Assembly (NCBI GenBank): GCA_947168585.1
Contig: CAMVMK010000005.1
Coordinates: forward strand, 1-64,000
DNA from: an uncultured Fretibacterium sp.
GTDB taxonomy: Bacteria > Synergistota > Synergistia > Synergistales > Aminobacteriaceae
DNA: 64,000 nt
Direction: 5' to 3'
Each line of letters starts with the position of its first letter. The first letter of the stretch is position 1. Positions 8,176-17,700 of the stretch are shown here, one piece after another. Under the pieces are notes generated by a model, which had not been told where the DNA came from, did no database searches, and saw only the letters and a list, made by a program, of their open reading frames with translations. Both the position numbers and the translations under genes were made by a program.

Positions 8176-8916
8176 TTAATCTTCTTCTTTGGGATATAAA
8201 GTAAAACTCAGACTGACAAAAACTTTACTGCGGGTGGCTTTTTTATCAATTCCTTCATTTTCATAAGGAACAACCATTTCACAGCCTATAACATTTACAC
8301 CGCCGTTAGAGGCTTTTACAACGGCCATTCCGTTTTCATCGGTCTTAATTGTCTCAGTGTGATGATTAAGCACGTCAGGAATGATAGCAACATTTGCCAT
8401 AGGTTTATCGCCGTTCAAGAGCTGAACTTTGAACTCCTCGCCAACCGCTAATTTAGTAGGGTCAACACTCGGAACAAGCTGATAGAGCAAGCCGCTTACA
8501 GGAGCTATTTTATCAACGCTCTTCAAATAATTTACAGAATATTTGATTGCATGTGTGCCGATTGTAGAACCTTCAACTTCAGTCATAGGCTTAGGAATCC
8601 AAGTGCCGTCCGGGCTGTTGCTCCAAAAACCGTAGTCAAGTTCAACATAAACAACGGACGTTTTATCATCCGGCTCAATGTATAAATAATTTTCGCCGTT
8701 GATAGGTTTTACAGCAACATCTTTATAAGCGGCATCGTATCCGTTCATGCGGATTAATCCGTTAGGATCATAGCCGTTATCTTTCCAGCCTTCTCCGCAT
8801 ACAAGCTGTGTACGGTCACATCTCATTGCGAACCAAACACCGTGAGCGTAGGCACTATTAGCTATAAGCATCATAGCAACGAACAAAAGAACTGCTGAAA
8901 TACTTGATTTTTTCAT
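8176..8916 (-). CDS. Exported DUF4198-like protein with predicted N-terminal histidine
   Basis: This 246-residue protein has a clear signal peptide ending SAYA, and the mature protein would begin His-Gly-Val-Trp. The rest is beta-rich with a conserved-looking C-terminal Ig-like/DUF4198 part (GxxxxVQLLNGDKPMANVAI). DUF4198 proteins are periplasmic and often linked to nickel or cobalt uptake. An exposed N-terminal His could bind metal. Two Cys pairs might form disulfides. The gene is monocistronic, with a GGGAG ribosome site. The specific metal or substrate is not shown by the sequence. Confidence 0.7.
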   Translation of the reverse strand: MKKSSISAVLLFVAMMLIANSAYAHGVWFAMRCDRTQLVCGEGWKDNGYDPNGLIRMNGYDAAYKDVAVKPINGENYLYIEPDDKTSVVYVELDYGFWSNSPDGTWIPKPMTEVEGSTIGTHAIKYSVNYLKSVDKIAPVSGLLYQLVPSVDPTKLAVGEEFKVQLLNGDKPMANVAIIPDVLNHHTETIKTDENGMAVVKASNGGVNVIGCEMVVPYENEGIDKKATRSKVFVSLSFTLYPKEED

Positions 8917-8989
8917 AATAAATCTCCCTTCGATAAAATATAAGAAATCTAATAAGTTTGAGTTATCTTACTTTTATAAAATAACATTA

Positions 8990-9017
8990 TTCGCAATTAA
9001 AGTCAATATATTATAAT
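8990..9017 (+). promoter_or_regulatory. Promoter of the threonine-aldolase-like gene
   Basis: A -10 TATAAT (9012-9017) has a weak -35 TTCGCA 16 bases upstream. GGAG follows about 20 bases after the -10, giving a short leader. Confidence 0.5.
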
Positions 9018-9046
9018 TAGCGAAAAAAACGGAGCTGAAAATTAAA

Positions 9047-10093
9047 TTGCAAAAAATAAAATTTGAAACTGATTATCAAGAAGGAGCGCACCCGAAAATT
9101 CTTGAGCGTCTTTTAGCGGCAAATCTCGAACAGACTTCGGGCTACGGCGTTGACTCTCACTGCGAAAATGCTAAAAATTTAATCCGAAAAGTTATCGGAA
9201 AATCTAACGCTGAAATTTTTTTTGCTGTCGGCGGAACTCAATCGAACACAATAGCTATAAAATTTTTATTAAATCCTTGCGAAGGAGTTATCAGCGTTCA
9301 GTCGGGTCATATTAACGTCCACGAGTCCGGAGCAATCGAAGCAACAGGCCATAAAGTAATAACTCTGCCTCATCATAACGGCCTTATGGACGCCAACGAC
9401 TTAAAAAATTATCTTAAAAAATTTTACGCCGACCCGACTTGGCCTCATATGACACCGCCCGGAATGGTTTATGTTTCTTATTCGTCAGAGTACGGAACTC
9501 TTTACACTAAAGAAATGCTCACGAAAATTAAAGCCGTTTGTAACGAATATAAATTAAATCTCTTCATTGACGGAGCAAGGCTCGGAGCGGGCTTGATGTC
9601 TTCAGCTGCCGACATGAATATAAAAGATATTGCAAATTTATGCGATGCTTTTTATATCGGCGGAACTAAAAACGGCGCGTTATTCGGTGAAGCTATTGTT
9701 TTTCCTAAACCTGAAAAATTTAATTTCAGATTAATGACGACTTTAATAAAACAACAGGGCGGACTTTTAGCTAAAGGAAGATTATTAGGTCTTCAATTTG
9801 AAGTTTTATTTGAAGATGATTTATATTTCGAGAACGCAAAACACGCCGATATTCAAGCAATGAAAATCAAAAAGGCTTTCACTGAAGCAAAAATTCCGTT
9901 TTTATTCGAGTCGTTTACTAATCAGCAATTCCCGATTTTGACGCAGGAGCAGCATAAAAAATTAAGTTCTGAATTTGATTATGAAACTTGGGAGCCTCTT
10001 GAAAATAATAAAATCGCAGTCAGATTTGTAACGAGCTGGGCAACAACTGATGATAATGTAGACAGATTAGTAAAGGCGATTAAAGCATTATGA
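9047..10093 (+). CDS. Low-specificity L-threonine aldolase family (PLP beta-eliminating lyase)
   Basis: This 348-residue PLP enzyme matches the threonine aldolase/aromatic amino-acid lyase fold. It has GGTQSNTIAIK near residues 62-72, IDGARLGAGL near 174-183, and GGTKNGALFGEA near 200-211, where the Lys forms the PLP Schiff base. It probably cleaves L-threonine or L-allo-threonine to glycine and acetaldehyde. The start codon is TTG, with GGAG 12 bases upstream; no in-frame ATG fits better. The length is typical of the family. An extended -10 box overlaps the stop codon and points into the downstream intergenic region. Confidence 0.88.
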   Translation: MQKIKFETDYQEGAHPKILERLLAANLEQTSGYGVDSHCENAKNLIRKVIGKSNAEIFFAVGGTQSNTIAIKFLLNPCEGVISVQSGHINVHESGAIEATGHKVITLPHHNGLMDANDLKNYLKKFYADPTWPHMTPPGMVYVSYSSEYGTLYTKEMLTKIKAVCNEYKLNLFIDGARLGAGLMSSAADMNIKDIANLCDAFYIGGTKNGALFGEAIVFPKPEKFNFRLMTTLIKQQGGLLAKGRLLGLQFEVLFEDDLYFENAKHADIQAMKIKKAFTEAKIPFLFESFTNQQFPILTQEQHKKLSSEFDYETWEPLENNKIAVRFVTSWATTDDNVDRLVKAIKAL

Positions 10094-10099
10094 TATAAT
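10091..10099 (+). promoter_or_regulatory. Extended -10 box reading toward the small peptide gene from the opposite side
   Basis: TGATATAAT overlaps the TGA stop of the preceding gene. An RNA from here would start near 10106 and run antisense to the 33-codon peptide gene. It would begin with hairpins CGTTCG/CGAACG, GCAGAG/CTCTGC and ACCTTTT/AAAAGGT. Confidence 0.4.
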
Positions 10100-10195
10100 G
10101 AAGCCGTTCGGGAGAGGTCGAACGTTAATAATAAGGCTCACTAAAGCAGAGTTGGTTGCTCTGCAGTAGGCGAAACCTTTTCCTAGTTAAAAGGT

Positions 10196-10297
10196 CTAAC
10201 ATTTTATGGCGCGGATTAGATCCGCAACCGCTCGTACAAGTTTAGAGTAAGACTTTACGAGCTTTATTTTTAGCCAAAGCTCAAATAACTTTTTCAT
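10196..10297 (-). CDS. 33-residue cationic amphipathic peptide (unrecognised)
   Basis: This small gene begins ATG AAA AAG and ends TGT TAG. The peptide starts MKKLFELWLK and ends ADLIRAIKC. It has nine Lys/Arg, two acidic residues, one Trp, and Leu/Ile/Val spaced as in an amphipathic helix. The ribosome site is exceptional: GAAAGGAGGTGAT (13 bases) matches the complement of the usual 16S 3' end, ideally spaced 7 bases from ATG. A folded leader and an extended -10 promoter lie upstream. The composition suggests a membrane-active peptide such as a type I toxin. A leader peptide is the alternative. No family was recognised. Confidence 0.6.
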   Translation of the reverse strand: MKKLFELWLKIKLVKSYSKLVRAVADLIRAIKC

Positions 10298-10391
10298 GTT
10301 ATCACCTCCTTTCACCTGAAATTTTTTCAGGCTATCAGGGCGACCCCTTGCAAGCCTTCACTATGATTTAGAAAATCAAAGTGCCTCTCCA
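10298..10391 (-). promoter_or_regulatory. Structured 5' leader of the 33-codon gene
   Basis: On the minus strand the leader has three consecutive hairpins. The first is CACTTTGATTT against AAATCATAGTG (one mismatch). The second is GGCT...AGCC with inner AGGG-GTCG-CCCT. The third is CCTGAAA-AAA-TTTCAGG, directly before the Shine-Dalgarno. Such structure could hide or expose the ribosome site. Confidence 0.5.
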
Positions 10392-10397
10392 TAAATT

Positions 10398-10427
10398 ATT
10401 TTATCATGTACTATAATTAGCTGAAAA
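10398..10427 (-). promoter_or_regulatory. Promoter of the 33-codon gene, overlapping the valS promoter
   Basis: The minus strand carries TTTTCA (10427-10422), 18 bases, then TAAAAT (10403-10398) preceded by TGA, an extended -10. It overlaps the oppositely directed valS -10, so the two promoters may compete. Confidence 0.5.
10412..10417 (+). promoter_or_regulatory. -10 box of valS
   Basis: TATAAT lies 16 bases before the GGAG of valS. No T-box signature (AGGGTGG-ACCGCG) is present in the 350-base upstream region. Confidence 0.45.
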
Positions 10428-10452
10428 ATAAACGGAGATGAAACAATAATTA

Positions 10453-13128
10453 ATGTCTAAAAAAATTCGCAATAGAAATCTTGAGAAAAATTATTCTCCT
10501 GATTCAATCGAGCAGAAATGGTACGCTAAATGGCTTGAAAGCGGCCTCTTTAACGCTGAAATTAATCCCGAAGCTAAGGCTTTTTCAATCGTAATTCCGC
10601 CGCCTAACGTTACAGGCTCTCTTCATGTCGGACACGCTTTCGATCACACTTTCCAAGATATTATGTGCCGTACTAAGAGAATGGAAGGTTACAGTGTTTT
10701 ATGGCTTCCCGGCACTGACCATGCAGGCATAGCGACTCAAAACGTTGTCGAGAAAGATTTAGCTAAAAAAGGAATTTCCCGTTACGACTTAGGCCGCGAG
10801 GAATTTGTCAAAAAAGTTTGGGAATGGCGGAAACTTTACGGCTCAAGAATTATCGAGCAGATGAAAAGACTAGGCAACTCCTGCGACTGGAGACGCGAAA
10901 GATTTACTCTTGACGAAGGACTTTCAAAGGCTGTCCGTGCCGTTTTCGTGAGATTATATAAGAAAGGTTTAATTTATCGCGGAAAATATATCGTAAACTG
11001 GTGTCCCCGCTGTGCTACGGCTATTTCTGATTTAGAGGTCGAATACGAAGAAAGTCAGGGAAATTTTTACTACGTCAAATATCCAATCGTTGAAAAAGAC
11101 GCGGGCGAAGAATTTTTATTAGTCGCAACGACACGCCCTGAAACTATAATCGGAGATGTCGCTATCGCCGTTCACCCCCGAAGCGAAAAATATAAACATT
11201 TAATCGGCAAACATGTCCGCGTGCCTTTAACTGACCGCGAAATTCCTATTATCGAAGACAATATGGTCGATCCGGAATTTGGAACAGGCTGCGTTAAAAT
11301 CACTCCGGCTCATGACCCTAACGACTTTTTAGTCGGCTTAAATCATAATTTAGAGCAAATTCAAGTTATTGACTCTCAAGGCATTATGAACGAAAAAGCC
11401 GGAAAATATAAAGGCATGACGATTGAACAGGCCCGCGAAGAGTCAGCAAAAGATTTAGAAGCTCTCGGACTTTTATTAAAAGTCGAAAAAATTACTCACT
11501 CTGTCGGACACTGCCAGCGTTGCGGAACAACTGTCGAGCCTTATCTCTCTGAACAATGGTTCGTTAAGACAAAACCTTTAGCAGAACGCGGAGTCCAGGC
11601 TGTAAAAGACGGGCGTATTAAATGGGTTCCCGAACAATGGGAAAAAACTTATTTTAACTGGATGGAAAATATCCGCGACTGGTGTATCTCTCGTCAATTA
11701 TGGTGGGGGCATAGAATACCGGCTTGGATCTGCGATGACTGCGGACATATAACAGTTGCTGAAAACGATCCTACGGAGTGCGAGCATTGTCACAGCAAGA
11801 ATATTCATCAAGAAAGCGATGTTTTAGATACTTGGTTCAGTTCTGCTCTTTGGCCTTTCTCGACTATGGGCTGGCCTGACGATAAGCCCGAATTAAAATA
11901 TTTCTATCCGACTTCGTTAATGGTAACCGGCTTCGATATAATTTTCTTCTGGGTTGCCCGAATGATTATGATGGGTCTTGAATTTATGGACGATGTACCT
12001 TTCAGAGATGTTTATATTCACTCGTTAATCCGCGATGAACACGGCAAGAAAATGAGCAAAACTAAAGGCAACGTCATTGACCCGTTAGTAATGATTGATA
12101 AGTACGGCGCGGACGCTTTAAGAATGACTCTCGCTGCTCTTTCTGTTCAGGGACGCGATATTTTATTGTCGTCAACGAGAATAGAAACGTATAGATTCTT
12201 TATGAATAAACTTTGGAACGCGGCGCGTTTTGCCTTAATGAATCTTGATGACGAAGTTCATGAGATAGATAAAAATCAGCTTCATCTGCACGATAAATTT
12301 ATTTTGACCCGTACTCAGGAAATGGCCGCAAAAGTACGCGAATTAATTGACAGCTATGACATTGGAACGGCAGCAAGAAGTCTTTATGATTTCGTTTGGG
12401 GCGATGTATGCGACTGGTATCTCGAAATGTCAAAGCCTGCCTTAAAAGGCGATGAGGGCGAAGAAAGACGCAAAACTACAGCGGGAGTTCTTGAAGAAGT
12501 TTTCAAAACTACTTTGCCTTTGCTGCACCCGTTTATTCCGTTTGTAACTGAAGAATTATGGGCGGCATTCGGATACGGTGATGAATTTATTATGCGTTCA
12601 AATTGGCCTGAAGCAAAGAAAGAATTTATTTTTGACGGCGTAATTTCAGAAATGAAAATTTTGCAGGACTCTGTCAGAACTTTGAGAAATTTACGTGCAG
12701 AAGCCCATGTTGCTCCACAGCAGTGGCTCAATAAAGCAGTTATCCGCGTGAATTTAGATTCTCAGGCCGCAAAAATTCTTAAGTCGTCATTAAATCAAAT
12801 TCAAAATCTTTGCCGGGTTCATGATGTAATTCTTGAAGCCCCGTCAAATGAATGGACTTACGGCGCATCGCTCTCATCAGTAACTGGAGAAGCTGAAATT
12901 AAACTGCCGGTTGGTGATGTTCTTGACGTTCCGAAAGAAATCACGAGGCTTGAAAGCGAAATTTCTTCAATCGAAAAGGAAATTGCTAAGAGTCAGGCAA
13001 GGCTCGAGAAAGCTGATTTTGTTTCGCGTGCTCCTGCTGAAGTTGTCGAAAAAGAACGCAGCAAAGTCTCAGAAGGCCAAGCACAAGTGGAAAGATTAAA
13101 AGCAAATTTAGAAAGTCTTAAAAATTAA
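10453..13128 (+). CDS. valS: Valyl-tRNA synthetase
   Basis: This 891-residue class I aminoacyl-tRNA synthetase charges tRNA-Val. The HIGH motif is HVGH at residues 58-61 within PPPNVTGSLHVGHA. The editing (CP1) domain lies in the 200-400 range. GFDIIFFWVARM precedes the KMSKT signature at 533-537. The C-terminal ~70 residues form the coiled-coil arm typical of ValRS. Two CxxC zinc-type pairs are visible around 185-190 and 430-450. GGAG lies 15 bases upstream of ATG. A TTAGGAG-arm terminator follows. Confidence 0.97.
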   Translation: MSKKIRNRNLEKNYSPDSIEQKWYAKWLESGLFNAEINPEAKAFSIVIPPPNVTGSLHVGHAFDHTFQDIMCRTKRMEGYSVLWLPGTDHAGIATQNVVEKDLAKKGISRYDLGREEFVKKVWEWRKLYGSRIIEQMKRLGNSCDWRRERFTLDEGLSKAVRAVFVRLYKKGLIYRGKYIVNWCPRCATAISDLEVEYEESQGNFYYVKYPIVEKDAGEEFLLVATTRPETIIGDVAIAVHPRSEKYKHLIGKHVRVPLTDREIPIIEDNMVDPEFGTGCVKITPAHDPNDFLVGLNHNLEQIQVIDSQGIMNEKAGKYKGMTIEQAREESAKDLEALGLLLKVEKITHSVGHCQRCGTTVEPYLSEQWFVKTKPLAERGVQAVKDGRIKWVPEQWEKTYFNWMENIRDWCISRQLWWGHRIPAWICDDCGHITVAENDPTECEHCHSKNIHQESDVLDTWFSSALWPFSTMGWPDDKPELKYFYPTSLMVTGFDIIFFWVARMIMMGLEFMDDVPFRDVYIHSLIRDEHGKKMSKTKGNVIDPLVMIDKYGADALRMTLAALSVQGRDILLSSTRIETYRFFMNKLWNAARFALMNLDDEVHEIDKNQLHLHDKFILTRTQEMAAKVRELIDSYDIGTAARSLYDFVWGDVCDWYLEMSKPALKGDEGEERRKTTAGVLEEVFKTTLPLLHPFIPFVTEELWAAFGYGDEFIMRSNWPEAKKEFIFDGVISEMKILQDSVRTLRNLRAEAHVAPQQWLNKAVIRVNLDSQAAKILKSSLNQIQNLCRVHDVILEAPSNEWTYGASLSSVTGEAEIKLPVGDVLDVPKEITRLESEISSIEKEIAKSQARLEKADFVSRAPAEVVEKERSKVSEGQAQVERLKANLESLKN

Positions 13129-13146
13129 TTAATTAGGAATTATTAA

Positions 13147-13190
13147 ATTAGGAGTTTAGGAATAAAAAAATTTCTATCTCCTAATTTTTT
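13147..13190 (+). terminator. Terminator after valS, built from a TTAGGAG repeat
   Basis: ATTAGGAG (13147-13154) pairs perfectly with CTCCTAAT (13178-13185), followed by TTTTTT. The same arm sequence is reused in several terminators in this window. Confidence 0.75.
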
Positions 13191-13211
13191 TGAAAAATAA
13201 AATTATAAAAA

Positions 13212-14744
13212 ATGAAAAATAAAATAATTGATTTCATAAATAATAGCGTTTATGTTCTGCTTCCGTTCTTATTAAGCATAATAATGATCTTGAATTTATT
13301 TTTTCATAATATAAATTACGCGTGCCGGAAAGAATTTCTTTTTCCGAATTTTATTTTGCTTGCTGTATCGTTGTCGATTTATATAATTTTTGCAATTTTC
13401 ATAGAACTAAAAAATAAATCTGAACTTCTGATTTTTTACAGATATAAGCATATAAATAATTGTACTGTGTTCTTATTTATAATTTTGCTTTATATTTCGT
13501 ATAACATTTATTTTTTAACAGGCTGGGATGCAGGATTAATTATTAACAATGCAAAAGCTATTGCAAGGGGACGCGCGATTGACGGAGGCTGGAACACAGA
13601 ATATTATTCCCGTTATCCGAATAATAGATTATTACTTTTGCTTGAAATAGTTTTATTCAAAATTGATAACCTTTTCTTGGGGGATATCGATAATCATTTT
13701 ATACTTATTTTTGTTCAGTGTATTTTATATGCAGCAGCAGGAAATATTTTATATAGAGTTATCTTAGAACATAATCAAAGTAAAAAATACGCTTGGTTAG
13801 GCTGGTTAAATTTTTGTATATTATTAGCTGTTTCCGGCTGGGTTACTTTGCCTTATACTGACGGAATGGCACTTCTCTTTCCGATTTTAATTTTAAGACT
13901 CTATCAGAAAAAAGAAAATTCCAACAAAGATAAACTAAAATTTTTATATTGGATTTTAATTTCATTATTATCATACTGGGGCTACGAAATGAAACCTACA
14001 GTTTTGATAATTTTTATCTCGATCATCATCGAAGAACTTTTATTTGGAATAAAAAATTTTAATAAAGACAAATTAATTAAATCTTTTCTTGTTAGTTCAG
14101 CAATAATAATTTGTTTTACAATATCACACAGCGCATTTAATGCAGCATTTAACGTTTTAGGAATTAAAACTAATGAAGACCTTAATGTTGGAGCATTGCA
14201 CTTTTTTATGATGGGATTAAAAAATGATAGAGACGGAGTTTGGGATGGCAGTGATGTTGATTTATCGTGGAGCATAAAAGATAAAAAATTACTTAAACAG
14301 ACACAGCTTCAAACTATAAAACAACGCTTAAAAGATTATGGAGTAGTAGGATTTTTAAGACACACTGCTCGAAAGTCTTTAGTAATTTTCAATGATGGCT
14401 CATTTGCTTGGGGTGTAGAAGGCAGCTTTTATAAAAAAGTTTATAACTGCCCAAATATCATAAGCCGCAAATTAAGAGATTCATTTTATAACAACGGAAA
14501 AACGTATCCACAGCTCGCTATGATAGAGCAAGCAGTTTGGCTGATGACTTTATTTATATGCGGATTTTGTTTTTTGATAAAGAAAGATAAATTTAATTCA
14601 GTTACTATTATCTCAATCATTGGAATTATAATTTTTGAATATTTGTTTGAAGCTCGTGCGCGTTATTTAATGATTTACGTTCCCGTATTTATTATCTTAT
14701 CGATAATATGCTTGAAAAACATCGCGAATAAAATAAAAAATTAG
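13212..14744 (+). CDS. Polytopic membrane protein, GT-C glycosyltransferase-like
   Basis: This 510-residue protein has about ten hydrophobic segments. A first-loop motif, GWDAGLIINNAKA followed by YYSRYPNNRLL, is typical of GT-C type enzymes that use polyprenyl-phosphate sugars, where the Asp in the first outer loop is catalytic. It probably adds a sugar to a surface glycan or protein outside the cytoplasmic membrane. There is no clear Shine-Dalgarno; TATAAAAA precedes ATG. Its base composition is more AT-rich than valS, hinting at accessory origin. It is convergent with flgL. Substrate unknown. Confidence 0.6.
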   Translation: MKNKIIDFINNSVYVLLPFLLSIIMILNLFFHNINYACRKEFLFPNFILLAVSLSIYIIFAIFIELKNKSELLIFYRYKHINNCTVFLFIILLYISYNIYFLTGWDAGLIINNAKAIARGRAIDGGWNTEYYSRYPNNRLLLLLEIVLFKIDNLFLGDIDNHFILIFVQCILYAAAGNILYRVILEHNQSKKYAWLGWLNFCILLAVSGWVTLPYTDGMALLFPILILRLYQKKENSNKDKLKFLYWILISLLSYWGYEMKPTVLIIFISIIIEELLFGIKNFNKDKLIKSFLVSSAIIICFTISHSAFNAAFNVLGIKTNEDLNVGALHFFMMGLKNDRDGVWDGSDVDLSWSIKDKKLLKQTQLQTIKQRLKDYGVVGFLRHTARKSLVIFNDGSFAWGVEGSFYKKVYNCPNIISRKLRDSFYNNGKTYPQLAMIEQAVWLMTLFICGFCFLIKKDKFNSVTIISIIGIIIFEYLFEARARYLMIYVPVFIILSIICLKNIANKIKN

Positions 14745-14794
14745 GAGCGGGAATTTTAATTTAACTCCTCACCCCTAACTCCTCACCGTCTTTT

Positions 14795-17700
14795 TTATCC
14801 AAGAAAATCTAAAAGACTCGGCTGTATTAATCTCGCAATTACGGCCAAGTTAGCCTGATACATATAATCAGCCATCATTAACTGAGTTATAACGTCAGCA
14901 GGATCAGCACCCGTCAAAGTATCTTTTTCTTCGGTCATTACGGAATTTTCAGTGATTAATCTTTGATTGTTATATTCATAGCGGGCTTGCAAGGCTCCGT
15001 CTTCGGCCATGACGCTTAAAATATTATTAATAAAGTCATCCATTCGGGGAAGCATTTTATTAAGCAAGTCTTCACGGTTGCCCGACTCGATAGCCGCCAT
15101 TACGTCATTAATAACTCCGAATCCGTTTTGTCTTGCTGTATTTGCGCCGCTTCTGACTGTAGCGTTTTGAGTGTGAGCTCCGGTACTGTATAAATCTCCG
15201 CCGGTTAAGTCAACGCCGCGTGGTTCTGTAGAATTTCCGCTGTCGTAATAGGCTTTGCCCTCAAGATTATAGCCGCCGCGATAGTGAGTTCTGCTCAAAA
15301 CGTAAACTGCGTCATCGTCAACATCTTCAACCATGAATTTTCTTGTAACATCGTTATCGCTCCCGTCAAGAAATTCAATTTTCACTGAATAACCGCGCGG
15401 CGAGTAAACTACAAGTTCGTTATCATCGTTGATAAAAGCCTGTACATCTTCGTCCTGCATTCTTGAATTTATAAATTGAGCAATGTCATCGGCTTTGATT
15501 TCGTCATCGCTCGTAACATCGCGTATAGTTGTCAAGTCTATAGTGTGGGTGTAGCCTGCGACAGTGATATTTAATTTTTCAGCAGGAAACTCTACAGGGT
15601 TAGCAGGGTTATCAGGGTCATTATAACGCTGGGCATTAACGTCCCAAGTGAAGCTGAGAATGCCGTCTCCAGTCCCGTCAGGATTTACTCGGGTTTGAAT
15701 ACCCGTTGAAATTCCTAAAGCATCTTCGGCTATATGGCCTTTAATATCGAGAATATTTACAGCCGAGCCGTCAACTGACGAGATAGAAATTAAGGGAAAA
15801 TCTCCCGTGTTTCTTGTCGCGTCCTGCCCCATATGTTCATCATAATAATTTACATAGAGCCAATCTCCGGCTTGGACTCTAAGCCTGTCCATAACGTCTT
15901 TAACTGTATCTGTCGCGCTTACGTCAATGTCAACGCTGTGAGAAAGATTAGAAAATCTTATAGTTCCTTCTCTAAAGTCTAATGCGTCAGGATTTGATTC
16001 AATATTGCCGTATATATCAACATCGGAGTTATAAGCCTGTTCAAACGTAGCGTTATCGAGCATTTTAATGTGAGTCTGTTTCAAATTTGACGAAACTCCG
16101 CCGTGAATACCCATTTGAGTTGCAAGGCCGCCGGAATAATCGTTCCATTCGGGGTCGTTAAAAGGCATATCGACAACAGTGAAAGCCTCGCCCGATAAGA
16201 AATACATTGAGCAGGAGCCTTCAATATCTTGGCCGGTCTTGTCAATATGCTGGGCAAATCCCATAATGTCGTGGCCCTCAATTTCGTTCACTTGGTCAAC
16301 AATTTCTTTCATTAATAAAGCACGGTCGACAAATCCTGTTTCTTTGTTGATTACATCAGCTTTTTTAATATTAACATCGTAATACATTCCGCAGTTCATT
16401 TGAACTCTCATAGGAACGCCTACATTATCATCAACGCACGGAGCGGACGGGAAATTAACACATTTCATTCCCACGCCGATATAATCATCGCTTTCGTTGT
16501 AAGCGTCAGTCCTTAAAGCTGTCGAGAGATTCATTTTGCTTGCGTAATTATATTCGTTCATATCTAAAAATATAACCTGCTCGCCGTTCAATCCGCGCAT
16601 TACGATTCTTTTTGTTTCCTGTTCAAAATCAGCTGTGCCGCGTCCCCAGTCATCGTCAGCATCATGGCCGCCGGGTTCTACTGTAACTTCGAGCCAGCCT
16701 GTTCCGGCATTTTTGAGCCTTTCTGCTAATTGTTCGATAGTATATTCGCCGGAATTTAATTTCATATCGACACTGCGTCCGCCGCTGATAATTCTCCAAT
16801 GAAGCTGAGTTCCGTCATCGACTGTCAAAGTTTCGTCAGGAGCAAATTCCCGGCTTTTCGTAGCTGTTTCCATGCCGAGATAATCAAAAATATCTATATG
16901 GCTTTGATCTAAAATTCTAACTTCGGACTTAACTATCACGGAATCTTTTGCGACATTGCCGTCCTCGTCAAGAAATTCAGCAAACATTGCTTCAGCTCCG
17001 CCTTCAGCTTTAATCACGAGCGACGGATAATGCAGAGCCTCTTGAGCCTCGTCAATGTTAAGCCTGTCTGAAGGCAGGTCGCCTATTCTTTGAGCAGTAA
17101 TAACTATGCTGTTTCCGTCTGCCGAATGACGTGCGTAAATTCCCTCAATAGCGTTAATTTTTCCTGCTAAAGTTTCGGGAGTATCTGTTGAAGAAATTTC
17201 GATAGTTACGGGACTGACTGAACCGTCAAGAGTCGAAATTGTCAAACTTGAACCTTCTGCGTTCCAGCCTGCGCAGTCTGTGCTGCTTAAATCACGGCTG
17301 ATTATAGTTGCTGCTGTCGGCATATAATCAGTATCCGGCCAGCCTGTAATTCCGACTTTTTCGCCGGTGTTGGACTTCAAAAATAACTGCTGTGTTCCGC
17401 TGTCGTAATCATATTCAATATAAGCGTTGACCAGCATATCCGCGCCCTGTTCTTCGAGCGAGCTGTTTATAATTGAAACTAAATCCTCAAGAGAAATTCC
17501 TGAAAGTTCATTAGGATCTCTATAGCCGTTATTATCAGTAAAATTTAAGCTCTGTATATTTTCTTCATTTGCAAATTCATCGCTATGCTTGTTAGTTTTG
17601 TTTGTGTCGGAGTCGTTCCAATCTTCAGGAATAAAAACGGCGAGTGTTCTGTTTCCGACAGTAATTTGAACTTTTTCTTCGCGTCCTGTCCAACGCCAAT

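Noticed and set aside
10094-10452. T-box riboswitch or other known riboswitch upstream of valS
   Set aside because: The region is rich in hairpins, but the T-box bulge (AGGGTGG-ACCGCG) is absent and no known riboswitch core (glycine, SAM, c-di-GMP, THF, fluoride) could be matched. Much of the structure belongs to the opposite-strand peptide gene.
14750-14794. Strong bidirectional terminator between the GT-C gene and flgL
   Set aside because: AGGAG and CTCCT arms are present but the spacing is irregular and there is no long T run on the plus strand; evidence is too weak to list as a feature.
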